A stretch of DNA of 64,000 bases from positions 8,276,482-8,340,481 of the forward strand of contig CM037866.1 in the NCBI GenBank assembly GCA_021292105.1. The letters are read 5' to 3'. The first letter of the stretch is position 1; every line of letters begins with the position of its first letter. The notes below the pieces were generated by a model. That model saw only the letters and a list, made by a program, of their open reading frames with translations, was not told the DNA's origin and ran no database searches. A program made the position numbers and the translations under genes. The DNA is from Anadara kagoshimensis (Eukaryota > Mollusca > Bivalvia > Arcoida > Arcidae). This document shows, in pieces, positions 51,801-55,440 of this stretch.

Positions 51801-54389
51801 ACAACAAAATGGGATGATTTCTTTCTTCCATATCCAATATTTTCGTTTTGTAAAGGTTTTATGGTAAAAATTATAATTCTAAAACTATGAAAAAAATTTA
51901 AATGTTTTACATGTACATTTGCAATCAATGACATCACAATCTAAATTGGTGACATCACAATCAAAATGATATTGTGATGTCAAAGCATGTGTAGCTTATT
52001 TTTACCCTTCGGGAGAGACAAAAAAATCTCACCTTGTTGAAACGTTAAAATTTTTTGTCCGATATTAGAGAAATAATAATTTAGATTTACTGGTAGTACT
52101 ATAGCTAGTTACCTTAGTTCACTGATTTGTCTCTCTTTCTTTGGTAAGCTTAAAAACTGCAACAAAAACTCTGTTCTCTGACCAATATAAACACTAGGCA
52201 TACCGTGGATCTGACCAAAATACTTCAAAGTCTCTCCAATTGTCATGTCATTAAATAGTGCCATTTCCTAAAAATAAATAAGGAATTAAATAAAACATTA
52301 GCTACCACTAGAAGGGGGTTTTACCGGAATAAATGCAAAATTCAGGAATAGTTAGACGCTTTCCGTAATCTTTGCAAAAATTCGGAATATTTAATTCAAA
52401 TCTGGAATTTTTAGACCAAATCCGAAATAATCAGACAAAATCCAGAATAATTGGTCAAAATCTGGAATAATTAGAATATCTTTATGATAAATATTACGGA
52501 TTCTAAAAATTCGGGAACAAGTCTGATTATTCCGGTAACTTGTCTGATTATTCTGGCAAAAGACTGATTATTGCGGTAAAAGTCTAAATATTCCAGCAAA
52601 TGTCCAATTTTTTCTCTAAATTTAAAAAAAAATTATTTTTGAGAATTTTTTTAAGGGGAAATGACAAAGATTTCACAATTTGACCATTAAAACTCCAACA
52701 ACATCACATGCATCAGTGATATACAAAATGTAAATTAAATCTAGTTTGTTTACTCACAAAATGTAAGATATTGTATCAATTTAACATCATTGTATTTAAG
52801 ATATTGAGCTATTGCAAGCACGTCAAAATATAATTTGCTGAATCGCAGAACCTCGGTTTGCTGTATTTTAGAAGCTCAGAACTTAAAGTTTTCCAAAAGG
52901 TAGTTTAATTTTTAAAACCATGTAAGAAAATCACAGAGTGTGACACAAAGCATTGGTTAACGTTGTTTTCTCTTTCAGAAGGACCCTGTGACTTTCATTT
53001 CTAAATTCTTAGTGCTTAGAAAAAGAACAGTCACTACCTATTTTCTAATCTTGGTTAGACTGGGACAGAGTTTGAACCCATGACCTCCCACATACAAAGT
53101 GAACACTCTACCATCTAAGCTACCGTCATGGTATTTCTTAAGTGCAGACAAAAGTAGACAAGTACCCTGTATAAATTACCTGAGGCATATAACCAACCAG
53201 TCTACCTGGCACTCCATGCCCAGGCCAGCCAGGCTTCTCGCTTAACACGAGCAGGTGCCCTTTATCCACCGACAGCCTTCCCACAATGCATCTTAACAAA
53301 GTGGTTTTTCCACATCCACTTGGTCCCAAAAGTCCATATCTATCAACATGATAAAAGTAAATAATGAACTTTATCATGTTTATCTTGTTTTCAATTTAAG
53401 TGAGAATAACAAGAATTAATTGTTAATATGTTTAATCATTAAGTTGTCTAGAAATGCTGTGTATGGTGCTATAACTACCACTCCTGTGCAAAGAAAACTG
53501 AATAATATCTAAGGTTAGTGAACATGTTTAACTGATATTGTGAAATGTTGTTCCAAGTTGACTCAACATTTGCACAAGCTGGCATTACTCCTCTTTTCCA
53601 TCTATCCAAGAAATGACCAACTTGATATAAGTGAAAGAATCTTGAATGGATGCAAAAACACTATTACTCTACTCAACCATCCCAGAACTCACCAATTTGA
53701 TATTAGTAAAATAATCTTGACTGGAGGCAAAACAACACAACATTACTCCATTCCATGATCACAGAACTGACTAACTTGATACAAATAAAACTATCTTGAA
53801 CACTATTATTCCACTCCACACCATTTCAGAAGTGACTGTCTTGGTATAAGTAAAAGAATCTTGACTGGGGATAAAGAACACCATTACTCCATCACACCAT
53901 CTCAGGAATGACCAACTTAAAATAAGAACAAGCAAATTCAGTGAATTAGGATCCCTCACCTCAGCCAGTTTTTTTTTATGATTTGCACTTATGTTCAAAG
54001 GGCCATAACTTTGAGGAAAATAAGCAAACCAACTCAGGTTAACAATATCTGCATCTCCTATCTATGTTGATACTTTGCATCATAAAATAGTGCTTCATAG
54101 TTTTGAAGAATTAATGCAGAAAATGATTTCAGACAGATGGATAGACATAAGGAAGGGCGGACGGAAACTTAATTAATAACCCCCCTTCTTTTTTTCAAAT
54201 GACTGGGGTGAAAAATATGATTTCTTAAGTTATCTCCTCATCTTCGAGTATAGTCACTTACATTGCTCCTCTATGTACTGTCATCTGAAGATTATTCAAC
54301 ACAGATAATTTGTTTTTTCCTTTTCCATAGCTCTTGTTTAAGTTCCTCGCCCACACAGCTATGTCGGGTTCAAAGTCTCTGTCTGCCAT
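8938..54389 (-). CDS. ABC half-transporter, ABCH / ABCG20-23-like, 20 coding exons, complete ORF
   Basis: Twenty exons, each with GT donor and AG acceptor on the minus strand, join in compatible phases to 687 codons plus TAG. The product is a membrane ATPase with one N-terminal nucleotide-binding domain and one C-terminal membrane domain; such half-transporters must dimerise, and insect ABCH members move lipids to the cuticle, but the substrate here is unknown. Visible motifs: A-loop Tyr21, Walker [10 protein letters not shown] (48-56), Q-loop Gln96, signature LSGGQ (147-151), Walker B LLILDEP (167-173, Asp171 and Glu172), switch His207. Membrane segments are near 325-345, 490-515, 533-563, 569-600, 603-625 and 664-684. 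A large loop (about 346-485) carries several N-glycosylation sequons. LSGGQ rather than the VSGGE-type signature of ABCG, together with '[14 protein letters not shown]' and '[10 protein letters not shown]', favours ABCH. The length is normal for the family. The start ATG is a choice: the frame stays open for three codons upstream to the acceptor. Confidence 0.93.
9019..9535. repeat. Four tandem copies spanning the exon 20 acceptor
   Basis: 'GCTAAATATTCTATACCC' recurs near 9024, 9168, 9338 and 9492 (spacing about 144-170 bp). Copies 2 and 3 keep a TTTACAG acceptor next to the exon-like edge (AG at 9189-9188 and 9361-9360). Confidence 0.9.
10256..10360 (-). CDS. ABCH exon 19, TM5 end, residues 618-653
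   Basis: 105 nt, acceptor TTCTAG, donor GTAGGT. It encodes [18 protein letters not shown] and [17 protein letters not shown], a hallmark segment ('WP...P..L...S..LP.T.A.E..R.....G') of the C-terminal membrane domain. Confidence 0.95.
10381..10700 (+). repeat. Dispersed repeat R3 ('ACATCTACAAGGGTTTAATG'), copy 1
   Basis: Shared with 32040-32285, partly 42500-42610 and, inverted, 19624-19860. It ends in a GT- and G-rich stretch (10625-10660). Non-coding. Confidence 0.7.
11860..11940 (-). mobile_element. SINE tRNA-like head fragment
   Basis: Reverse-oriented 'AGGTTCCAACCCACAACC' and 'AGCAAGTGGCAGTACAG' resemble degenerate B-box and A-box regions. No intact tRNA fold is visible. Confidence 0.35.
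12030..12452 (-). mobile_element. tRNA-derived SINE, full copy plus second head
   Basis: Read on the minus strand, a tRNA-like head (GTTGGTAGAGTGCTT, GGTTTGAACCC) leads into a body with 'TTTGCCAAACATTCAGCATT' and a tail near 'CACTTATATC.GAGACATCAC'. A second truncated head (12361-12452) lies beside the exon 18 donor. Confidence 0.75.
12463..12549 (-). CDS. ABCH exon 18, TM4 to TM5, residues 589-618
   Basis: 87 nt, acceptor TTGTAG, donor GTAAGT. It encodes [17 protein letters not shown] followed by [12 protein letters not shown], the conserved 'E..AIQ.A.GS.YP.LLLSG' stretch. A SINE tRNA-like head starts about 8 nt into the downstream intron. Confidence 0.94.
12595..12837 (+). repeat. Dispersed repeat R4, copy 1 (5' part)
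   Basis: 'TTGGCAGGTTAT' to 'CCATGTTTGTTTACCATC', continuing after the nested MITE at 13147-13290. Homologous to 20010-20370 and to 6690-6810 plus 7561-7580. Confidence 0.65.
12838..13146 (+). mobile_element. hAT-like MITE M1, copy a
   Basis: Perfect 13-bp inverted termini CAGGGATTTATCA, 309 bp long. A 5-bp target duplication CAAGC lies at 12833-12837 and 13147-13151. The surrounding repeat R4 gives an empty-site comparison at about 20230. Non-coding. Confidence 0.88.
13756..14102 (-). mobile_element. tRNA-derived SINE
   Basis: Same family as 12030-12360. On the minus strand it starts near 'GCTCAGTTAGTAGGC' and ends in 'CATTACAAAACTCAACTC'. About 345 bp, diverged. Confidence 0.75.
14448..14520 (-). 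CDS. ABCH exon 17, TM4, residues 565-589
   Basis: 73 nt, acceptor TTTTCAG, donor GTAAGT. It encodes [18 protein letters not shown] and FCGMTL, matching 'LLQG.CGM..G' of the family. Confidence 0.94.
15075..15332 (+). mobile_element. hAT-like MITE M2 (CAGGGGTTTAAAATT termini)
   Basis: Left CAGGGGTTTAAAATT and right AATTTTGAACCCCTG are inverted (one change). Flanks AGATC and AAATC form a 4/5 target match. The interior has a poly-T stretch. A truncated relative begins at 29679. Confidence 0.7.
15410..15560 (-). repeat. Partial units of the 'TCTTGACTGGGGT' minisatellite family
   Basis: Two units with 'AGTGAAA.ATCTTGACT' and 'AAACTCCATTATTCTACT'. The family also occurs at 53540-53930 and, inverted and expanded, at 59250-59490 and 63259-64000. 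Confidence 0.55.
15753..15856 (-). CDS. ABCH exon 16, TM3, residues 530-564
   Basis: 104 nt, acceptor TTTTTAG, donor GTAAGT. It encodes [18 protein letters not shown] and a hydrophobic run to VFH. The acceptor region is triplicated upstream (15851-15945). Confidence 0.93.
15851..15945. repeat. Three tandem copies of the exon 16 acceptor region
   Basis: 'CATACCTAAAAATAGTAAC' at 15852, 15884 and 15918. On the minus strand each gives TTACTATTTTTAG then GTATG, a plausible acceptor. Confidence 0.92.
16294..16382 (-). CDS. ABCH exon 15, TM2 and cytosolic turn, residues 500-530
   Basis: 89 nt, acceptor TTTCAG, donor GTTTGG. It encodes [18 protein letters not shown] and [12 protein letters not shown], matching the 'E..EGLLDR..VAG' motif. 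Confidence 0.94.
16412..16535 (-). mobile_element. SINE fragment fused to another repeat
   Basis: The tail half of the tRNA-derived SINE ('TTTAACATCCAAGCCAAG' to 'ATACAGCAGGGTTCTTTTTC') stops abruptly and continues without a break into the large dispersed repeat at 16536. Confidence 0.75.
16536..16888 (+). mobile_element. Large dispersed repeat 'AAGAGGCCC', copy B (internal fragment)
   Basis: Two to three 145-bp units ('GCATCTGTGACCTTGACCT', 'TACATGCCTATACAAAAAGG') with neither terminus present. Confidence 0.8.
17522..17641 (+). pseudogene. 3' end of a non-LTR retrotransposon RT ORF
   Basis: A 39-codon open tail reads [20 protein letters not shown], continues [12 protein letters not shown] and ends in TAG. 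This is the common C-terminus of reverse-transcriptase ORFs in RTE-like LINEs ('GRP..TWRR...AQDR..W...V..LC'). It is followed by a (GTAG)n tail at 17641-17654. 5' truncated and inactive. Confidence 0.75.
17666..17736 (-). CDS. ABCH exon 14, entry to TM2, residues 477-500
   Basis: 71 nt, acceptor TTTGTAG, donor GTACAT. It encodes [17 protein letters not shown] followed by APGIIL, the strongly conserved 'PIYG...PSFT.F.APG' motif. A LINE 3' end in opposite orientation finishes about 10 nt into the intron. Confidence 0.95.
17861..17898. repeat. Poly-T tract
   Basis: An almost pure run of about 38 T; on the minus (gene-sense) strand it is poly-A, suggesting an old retroposed tail or slippage. Confidence 0.9.
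18152..18300. mobile_element. Palindromic MITE, about 60-bp arms
   Basis: The left arm includes CTTTTTGTTATGGAAG and GAAAGAATTGGACATT; the right arm is their reverse complement. The loop is about 25 bp. The transcript would form a near-perfect hairpin. Confidence 0.8.
18527..18840 (+). mobile_element. hAT-like MITE M1, copy b
   Basis: Ends CAGGGATTTATCA and TGATAAATCCCTG, 314 bp, about 90% like copy a by eye. No clear 5-bp duplication remains. Confidence 0.87.
18925..19257 (-). mobile_element. tRNA-derived SINE, best preserved copy
   Basis: On the minus strand it begins GGTAACTCAGTTGGTAGAG, then GGTTTGAACCCTGGCC (B box), then a body with 'CGCCAAGCACTCGGCATT' and a tail ending 'CGCCATTACTCACTCAC'. 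333 bp. Confidence 0.85.
19485..19600 (-). CDS. ABCH exon 13, large loop, residues 438-476
   Basis: 116 nt, acceptor TTTCAG, donor GTAAGG. It encodes (N)[18 protein letters not shown] and AEKLLHE, the helical end of the large loop before TM2. Confidence 0.93.
19624..19880 (-). repeat. Dispersed repeat R3, inverted copy with G-rich end
   Basis: It starts near 'ATACCCCACGCAAACTAGG' and ends in a GGGGTGGGG-rich run (19850-19878). Homologous to 10381-10700 in the other orientation. Confidence 0.65.
20010..20370 (+). repeat. Dispersed repeat R4, uninterrupted copy
   Basis: From 'GGCAGGTTACACGGCCC' to 'CTTTGAAGGGTGACAA'. This copy lacks both inserts found in the others (MITE M1 at 12838, GCCCCCA element at 6811) and so serves as the empty-site reference. 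Confidence 0.7.
20480..20690 (+). repeat. Dispersed repeat R5, copy 1
   Basis: 'GGCCATGCCTTTTATGTTC' to 'GAACATTGTGGGTGTGGC'. Also at 31655-31835, and inverted at 38730-38935. Confidence 0.7.
21300..21421 (-). mobile_element. SINE tRNA-like head, interrupted by poly-G
   Basis: Reverse tRNA-like head ('AAGCACTCTATTGAGCTAC') with a run of about 15 G (21359-21373) where the 'GGCCAGGGTTCAAACCC' region would be. MITE M1 copy c starts exactly at its end. Confidence 0.6.
21422..21735 (+). mobile_element. hAT-like MITE M1, copy c
   Basis: Ends CAGGGATTTATCA and TGATAAATCCCTG, 314 bp. Exact 5-bp duplication GCTAC at 21417-21421 and 21736-21740. Confidence 0.9.
21870..22275 (+). repeat. Dispersed repeat R6 ('TTTTTGGGGCTGATATTCTG')
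   Basis: 'GCTCTAGCTGGGCCATTTTT' to 'GGGTCAGGGAGAGCCCTG'. A related shorter copy lies at 50432-50630. The ends AGGCTCT and AGAGCCCT look inverted. Confidence 0.55.
22303..22562. repeat. 60-bp tandem repeat containing the exon 12 donor, five units
   Basis: Four nearly identical 60-bp units plus a diverged fifth. Each gene-sense unit has codons for VKLYLDMT and a donor GTGAGT; the last has a 1-bp deletion (giving TAG in frame) and GTAAGT. Confidence 0.95.
22533..22606 (-). CDS. ABCH exon 12, large loop, residues 413-438, with duplicated donor
   Basis: 74 nt from acceptor TTTCAG to the first of five tandem donors (GTGAGT at 22532). It encodes [15 protein letters not shown] then VKLYLDMT, which joins exon 13 to give the family motif LDMTNQQI. 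Using donors 2 to 4 would add 20 in-frame residues each; the first donor gives the usual family spacing. Confidence 0.88.
23196..23500. repeat. Two direct copies of about 110 bp, 190 bp apart
   Basis: 'GTGTGATATTTGAAATTG' and 'GCAAAATTATTTGTTAATAA' with 'AAGTAATCTACAGT' in the first copy recur in the second. No function visible. Confidence 0.75.
23745..23815. repeat. (GT)n microsatellite
   Basis: Interrupted GT repeats, the longest run at about 23793-23814. Confidence 0.9.
24110..26280 (+). repeat. 49-bp tandem array (left arm), about 44 units
   Basis: Unit 'GATACTTTGATTCTGAAAAT' followed by 'TTCAGGGGAAATTTCCCGTG' and 'AAAACTTCA'. The core GGGAAATTTCCC is self-complementary. A block at about 24703-24855 is inverted. 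Confidence 0.95.
26500..28655 (-). repeat. 87-bp tandem array (right arm), about 24 units
   Basis: Unit 'AATAAGTCAATGAATTTTTC' followed by 'ATGGGAAATTTCCCCTGAAA', 'TATTCTACATATAAATCC' and 'ATGGTAAATTGCCCCTGAAA'. It is a dimer of two diverged halves, and each half matches the reverse complement of the left-arm core. Confidence 0.95.
28866..29180 (+). repeat. 49-bp tandem repeat, about six units
   Basis: Unit 'GATTGTGATTTGGACATGG' followed by 'ATTGGTATGTTTGTTTTTAC' and 'TTTGCTTTGG'. A single related unit lies at about 10110-10165. It ends 45 bp before exon 11's donor side. Confidence 0.9.
29227..29330 (-). CDS. ABCH exon 11, large loop, residues 379-413
   Basis: 104 nt, acceptor TTGACAG, donor GTAAAA. 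It encodes [18 protein letters not shown] and [12 protein letters not shown], matching the 'V..G..WG.I....NF' signature of the loop. N-F-S is a sequon. Confidence 0.92.
29385..29640 (+). repeat. Dispersed repeat R2, copy 2
   Basis: 'CAAAGGGCAATAACTTTCAG' to 'CACCTCTTTCTTTGAAAAG'; same layout as 2990-3250. Confidence 0.65.
29849..30235 (+). mobile_element. hAT-like MITE M3 (CAGGGGCGTAGCTGAGCAT termini)
   Basis: Left CAGGGGCGTAGCTGAGCAT and right ATGCTCAGCTACGCCCTTG are inverted (one change in 19). Exact 5-bp duplication ACTGT at 29844-29848 and 30236-30240. 387 bp, non-coding, about 90 bp downstream of exon 10. Confidence 0.88.
30323..30485 (-). CDS. ABCH exon 10, TM1 and start of large loop, residues 324-378
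   Basis: 163 nt, acceptor TTACAG, donor GTAGAG. It encodes [17 protein letters not shown] (TM1), then [17 protein letters not shown]. Two N-E-T sequons suggest a glycosylated, non-cytosolic loop. Confidence 0.94.
30554..31199 (+). mobile_element. Large dispersed repeat 'AAGAGGCCC', copy C (3' truncated)
   Basis: It starts 'CAAGAAACCCATGGGCC' with CGCTCACCTG, then about four 145-bp units; it ends without the terminal inverted sequence. Confidence 0.78.
31655..31835 (+). repeat. Dispersed repeat R5, copy 2
   Basis: 'CGGCCACACCTTTTATGTTC' to 'GAACATTGTGGGCGTGGCC'. It ends about 30 bp before exon 9's donor. Confidence 0.7.
31864..31924 (-). CDS. ABCH exon 9, connector helix, residues 304-324
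   Basis: 61 nt, acceptor TACCAG, donor GTAAGT. It encodes [19 protein letters not shown], the amphipathic helix preceding TM1 in this family. It is the only phase-1 to phase-2 solution found between exons 8 and 10. Its acceptor and first about 15 nt recur near 32281-32300. Confidence 0.88.
32040..32285 (+). repeat. Dispersed repeat R3, copy 2
   Basis: Includes a C-run (32079-32092), 'CCTGCAACATTGACCTTGA' and 'ACTAGTTTGAAGGGGGGATA'. It separates the two copies of the exon 9 edge. Confidence 0.65.
32281..32356. repeat. Duplicate of exon 9 acceptor edge plus flanking intron
   Basis: About 75 bp nearly identical to 31911-31988, including 'CCACAGGGACATCTACATG' and the acceptor with the first about 15 nt of exon 9. 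A second, incomplete acceptor site. Confidence 0.85.
32359..32588 (-). mobile_element. hAT-like MITE M1, copy d (internally deleted)
   Basis: Inverted relative to copies a-c; ends CAGAGATTTATCA and TGATGAATCCCTG, 230 bp. Flanks CTGTA and TTGTA match 4 of 5. Confidence 0.8.
33188..33470 (+). mobile_element. tRNA-derived SINE, plus orientation
   Basis: Head 'CAGTTGGTAGAGTGCTTGC' and 'GTAGGTTCAAACCCCGGC', body with 'TTCTTTCGCCCAACACTCG', tail 'TTATAGCTGGCGAAGTCTTA'. Same family as 18925-19257. Confidence 0.8.
33998..34270. mobile_element. Palindromic MITE, about 130-bp arms
   Basis: The innermost arms, including TGTAAAACATGTTTCACCAT and TCTTCTTGTTACATA, pair almost perfectly; the outer arms end TACCTAAGTATGAATT and AATTCATATTTAGGTA. 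A (TA)n tract follows. Transcripts would fold into a long hairpin. Confidence 0.85.
34486..34746. repeat. Two direct copies of a 132-bp unit
   Basis: 'ACACTAAATGTGTGATTATG' at 34486 and 34618, each with GTGACGTCATAATAACGTTA and 'GCCTGAAGATTGCTACCATA'. Nearly identical, so recent. It lies about 130 bp beyond exon 8's donor. Confidence 0.92.
34875..34953 (-). CDS. ABCH exon 8, linker, residues 278-304
   Basis: 79 nt, acceptor TTACAG, donor GTATGT. It encodes [18 protein letters not shown] and a variable stretch between the two domains. Conservation is low here, so the call rests on phase compatibility and splice signals as much as on sequence. Confidence 0.82.
35180..37170 (+). repeat. 58-bp satellite, about 34 units with higher-order pattern
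   Basis: Unit 'CAGTACATTAAGGTTGTCTG', 'CTTGTCCAGTACCAGAGAGT', 'TTAGCTGACAGACAAGTG'. Variation is concentrated after TTAGCT (GACAGAC, GACATAC, GGGGAC, GGGGGAC). It starts about 100 bp upstream of exon 8 in gene sense (intron 7). Confidence 0.96.
37315..37497. mobile_element. Possible pogo-like MITE
   Basis: It ends 'CGAGGTTTTACTGTA' and begins 'AATACCTCGATTCATCG', resembling CAGTA.AACCTC termini of pogo/Tigger elements, but the inverted match is short. Confidence 0.4.
37755..38085. mobile_element. MITE (37825-38043) inside a 39-bp direct repeat
   Basis: Inverted termini TACTGTAAACATATTTA and TAAATATGTTCACAGTA. Just outside, 'TTACAAGATTTAAAATGAAA' with 'AACAAAGTTGTACTGAAA' occurs on both sides (about 37757 and 38044). 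Confidence 0.65.
38730..38935 (-). repeat. Dispersed repeat R5, inverted copy
   Basis: 'GCCATGCCCACAATGTTTCG' to 'CGGAACATAAAATGCATGAC'; reverse complement of the 20480 and 31655 copies. Confidence 0.7.
39421..39765. repeat. Three tandem copies of the exon 7 donor edge
   Basis: 'CTCACCTGAGT' at 39428, 39589 and 39741 (spacing 161 and 152). Gene-sense copies keep about 15 codons (ending HRITTQ) and the GTGAG donor, but no acceptor. Confidence 0.93.
39746..39850 (-). CDS. ABCH exon 7, linker, residues 243-277
   Basis: 105 nt, acceptor TTTTCAG, donor GTGAGG. It encodes [11 protein letters not shown], the conserved helix at the domain end, then an acidic linker. The last about 50 nt and the donor recur twice in the downstream intron (39421-39475 and 39580-39640). 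Confidence 0.93.
40174..42042 (+). mobile_element. Large dispersed repeat 'AAGAGGCCC', copy D (complete)
   Basis: It starts 'ACAAGAGGCCCATGGGCC' and CGCTCACCTGAG, and ends 'GAGCCTTTGGCTCAGGTGAG' plus CTA; CTCACCTGAG and CTCAGGTGAG form short inverted termini. Inside are about seven 145-bp units and a tail with ACGACGGACGACGG runs. No transposase. Confidence 0.85.
42303..42377 (-). CDS. ABCH exon 6, end of nucleotide-binding domain, residues 218-242
   Basis: 75 nt, acceptor TTACAG, donor GTGAGT. It encodes [18 protein letters not shown], matching the conserved 'GLMR.GRLLAE.SP' strand and turn that follows the switch region in this family. Confidence 0.93.
42398..42425. repeat. (ATT)n microsatellite
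   Basis: About nine ATT units, 20 bp upstream (gene sense) of the exon 6 acceptor. Confidence 0.9.
42711..43140 (+). mobile_element. Large dispersed repeat, copy E (3' half)
   Basis: 'AAAACCCCATGTCATTATC' to 'CTGTGGACAGGTGAGCTAA'. 5' truncated. The next copy (F) begins 20 bp later. Confidence 0.75.
43160..44822 (+). mobile_element. Large dispersed repeat, copy F (variant with 166-bp core)
   Basis: Same ends as copy D (ACAAGAGGCCCAGGGGCC; GGCTCAGGTGAGCTA), but the core is five 166-bp units ('ACCATGATTTGAACAAACTT', 'CTACACTACCTGAGGATGC', 'CCCCCTCTTGTGGCCC') instead of the 145-bp unit. Confidence 0.85.
44907..45006 (-). CDS. ABCH exon 5, switch histidine, residues 184-217
   Basis: 100 nt, acceptor TTGTAG, donor GTGACT. 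It encodes [10 protein letters not shown] and [18 protein letters not shown]; His207 is the switch histidine. It lies about 85 bp from the end of a large dispersed repeat copy (43160-44822). Confidence 0.94.
45073..45415 (+). mobile_element. tRNA-like SINE pair
   Basis: 'GGGTAGCTCAGTGGTAGAGC' with 'CAGGGTTCGATCCCCA' (45078-45135), and a second, more diverged head at 45297-45355. The first head has good A and B boxes but no clear 3' acceptor stem, so it is read as a SINE and not as a tRNA gene. Confidence 0.65.
45624..48254 (+). mobile_element. Large dispersed repeat, copy G (complete, longest)
   Basis: Starts 'ACAAGAGGCCCATGGGCC', ends 'GAGCCTTTGGCTCAGGTAAG'. About eleven 145-bp units, some in a higher-order dimer of about 290 bp, then the same tail as copy D (with GGGCGTGGCCAAACCCCG). 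Confidence 0.87.
48480..48905. repeat. AATA-rich low-complexity tract beside exon 4
   Basis: (AAAT)n with interruptions such as 'AATAATTGCCACAAAA' repeated about every 100 bp. It ends about 10 bp inside the intron from the exon 4 donor. Confidence 0.92.
48918..49025 (-). CDS. ABCH exon 4, signature and Walker B, residues 148-184
   Basis: 108 nt, acceptor TTCAAG, donor GTATGT. It encodes [16 protein letters not shown] followed by [13 protein letters not shown]. Signature, Walker B and D-loop region are intact. The downstream intron opens directly into a 400-bp AATA-rich tract. Confidence 0.95.
49280..49815. repeat. Two direct copies of about 180 bp, 345 bp apart
   Basis: 'AGAATAGCAAACTGCATGAG' at about 49302 and 49644, each followed by 'GGTCATGCATTATTTGTTAT'. 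Between them lies a reverse SINE head (49460-49525, 'GAGCACTCTACCACTGAGC'). Confidence 0.85.
50810..51990. repeat. Segmental duplication in intron 3
   Basis: 'AGGTTTTATGGTAAAAA' and 'AATGACATCACAATCTAAAT' occur at about 50849 and 51855, and a 250-bp block ('GACATCATCAATTAAG', 'AAAAATCTCACATGGGTAAA') occurs at about 51170 and 51470. TGATGTCAC-type motifs recur. Confidence 0.75.
50985..51132. mobile_element. Palindromic MITE, 55-bp arms
   Basis: The left arm has TTACACCAGTAACAGTGTAA and GACAGATATCTCAAAC; the right arm is its complement with few changes. The spacer is about 40 bp. Confidence 0.82.
52113..52267 (-). CDS. ABCH exon 3, helical subdomain, residues 97-147
   Basis: 155 nt, acceptor TTTTTAG, donor GTAACT. 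It encodes [18 protein letters not shown] and ends in ISEL plus two bases of Ser148, placing the splice site inside the LSGGQ signature. Confidence 0.95.
52318..52612. mobile_element. Foldback-like element with 25-bp subrepeats
   Basis: The left half repeats 'CCGAAATAATCAGACAAAAT' style units, the right half their complement ('GTCTGATTATTCCGGTAA'), so the arms are short tandem repeats in opposite orientation. No ORF. Confidence 0.75.
52955..53130 (-). mobile_element. tRNA-derived SINE head
   Basis: 'GAGTTTGAACCCATGACC' and 'AACACTCTACCATCTAAGC' on the reverse strand, with 'AAAGAACAGTCACTACC' body. It ends about 50 bp from exon 2. Confidence 0.7.
53180..53339 (-). CDS. ABCH exon 2, Walker A to Q-loop, residues 43-96
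   Basis: 160 nt between acceptor GATAG and donor GTAATT. It encodes [17 protein letters not shown] and ends in GYMPQ. Walker A (48-56) and Q-loop Gln96 are both intact, so ATP binding should be normal. Confidence 0.95.
53540..53930 (-). repeat. 84-bp minisatellite, about five diverged units
   Basis: Units with 'GACCAACTTGATATAAGTG', 'AAAGAATCTTGACTGG' and 'CACTATTACTC.A.TCC'; related in reverse to the 80-bp array at 63259-64000. Confidence 0.7.
53935..54210 (+). repeat. Dispersed repeat R2, copy 3
   Basis: 'TTATGTTCAAAGGGCCATAA' to 'CCCCCCTTCTTTTTTTCAAA', about 50 bp inside the intron from exon 1's donor. Confidence 0.65.
54262..54389 (-). CDS. ABCH exon 1 (first coding exon), residues 1-43
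   Basis: The exon runs from an acceptor TTTTAG (exon base 54399) to donor GTAAGT at 54261. ATG at 54389-54387 starts a sequence containing [11 protein letters not shown], the typical start of an ABC domain with A-loop Tyr21. Only 10 nt separate the acceptor from the ATG and they are open in frame, so a longer N-terminus from an upstream exon is possible. It ends with two bases of Ile43. Confidence 0.88.
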
Positions 54390-54439
54390 CAGTCTTGTTC
54401 TAAAATTAAACAAAAACCATAAAATACATTAAATGAAGT

Positions 54440-54690
54440 TCCTGCTCCAGTAGGTGCTTTTTTGTGAATTGCAATTATGTTCAAAGGGCCATAACTTTCA
54501 GGAAAATGAGCAAACTAACTAGGAGGAATGATATGTATATCCCCTATCAATGTTAATGTTTTGTGGCAAGTTTAGTAAACTATTCTTCATAGTTAAGTTT
54601 TGGAGAACTGCTCCAGACAAGAAATGTCTAGATATACAGATGGAAGAATGGACAGGACAAAAGTTTAAAATTAAAAAAAAACAACTCTTT
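54440..54690 (+). repeat. Dispersed repeat R2, copy 4
   Basis: Same layout as 53935-54210 ('TATGTTCAAAGGGCCATAAC'), on the other side of exon 1. Confidence 0.65.
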
Positions 54691-54850
54691 CTTTTAGGTC
54701 TCGTCTGAAAGACCCATGACTTTAATTTCTAAATACTAAGCGCTTGGTGAAAGAACAGTCACTACCTTCTTTTAAGTTTTGGTCACAAGCCAGGGTTCAA
54801 ACCCATGCCCTCCAATAAACGGAGTGAGCTCTCTACCACTGAGCTACTAT
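54690..54850 (-). mobile_element. tRNA-derived SINE (5' half)
   Basis: 'CCAGGGTTCAAACCCATGCC' and 'GAGCTCTCTACCACTGAGC' on the reverse strand, with 'AAGCGCTTGGTGAAAGAAC'. Confidence 0.72.
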
Positions 54851-55043
54851 AGTGGTTAAAAGTCCCTGGACATAATACAAAAGAGAGGGATCTACATCTA
54901 CAGTTGTCATCAAGTAAATTGTACTTGTATATATGTAATCCTTCAAAGTGAAATATTTGTCCAGTGCTTGCAAATGCTAACAGCAGCTTCTTCTAGAGAA
55001 CTGATTTTTTCACCATCCCACAACTGATCCCTCTTGATATAAA

Positions 55044-55440
55044 CAGGGATTTATCAGTATCTTTTGGGAAAATGAGTTGAGTAATGGTGTCTTTTGAGAA
55101 GAGGCCCTAAACTAAAATTGGGAAAACTATCAACTTTTTTGCTCATTTTGGGAAAACTTTGACAGCATGTCAGAAGTCGGTTTGCTCAAGACATCAGAAG
55201 CCTTTGATGTAGAAGTGGTATCTTCATCTTCCTTTGCAGATGTTGTTTTAAAATAATCTAGAATCTTTTACTTGATTTTGCTGATTTGGGGGGTTTCACA
55301 ATTTACTTTCGTTTTCGTTTAAAAACAAAACAATTTTCCAATTGGGAACTTTCTCAGCCCATTCTGGGAAAAAATCAATATTTATTTCATTGAGAATGGC
55401 GATAAATTTTGGCCCTAAATAGGCCCTTGATGAATCCCTG
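55044..55440 (-). mobile_element. hAT-like MITE M1, copy e (with insertion)
   Basis: Ends CAGGGATTTATCA and TGATGAATCCCTG, exact 5-bp duplication ATAAA at 55039-55043 and 55441-55445. 397 bp because of extra sequence near 55150-55300. Confidence 0.87.
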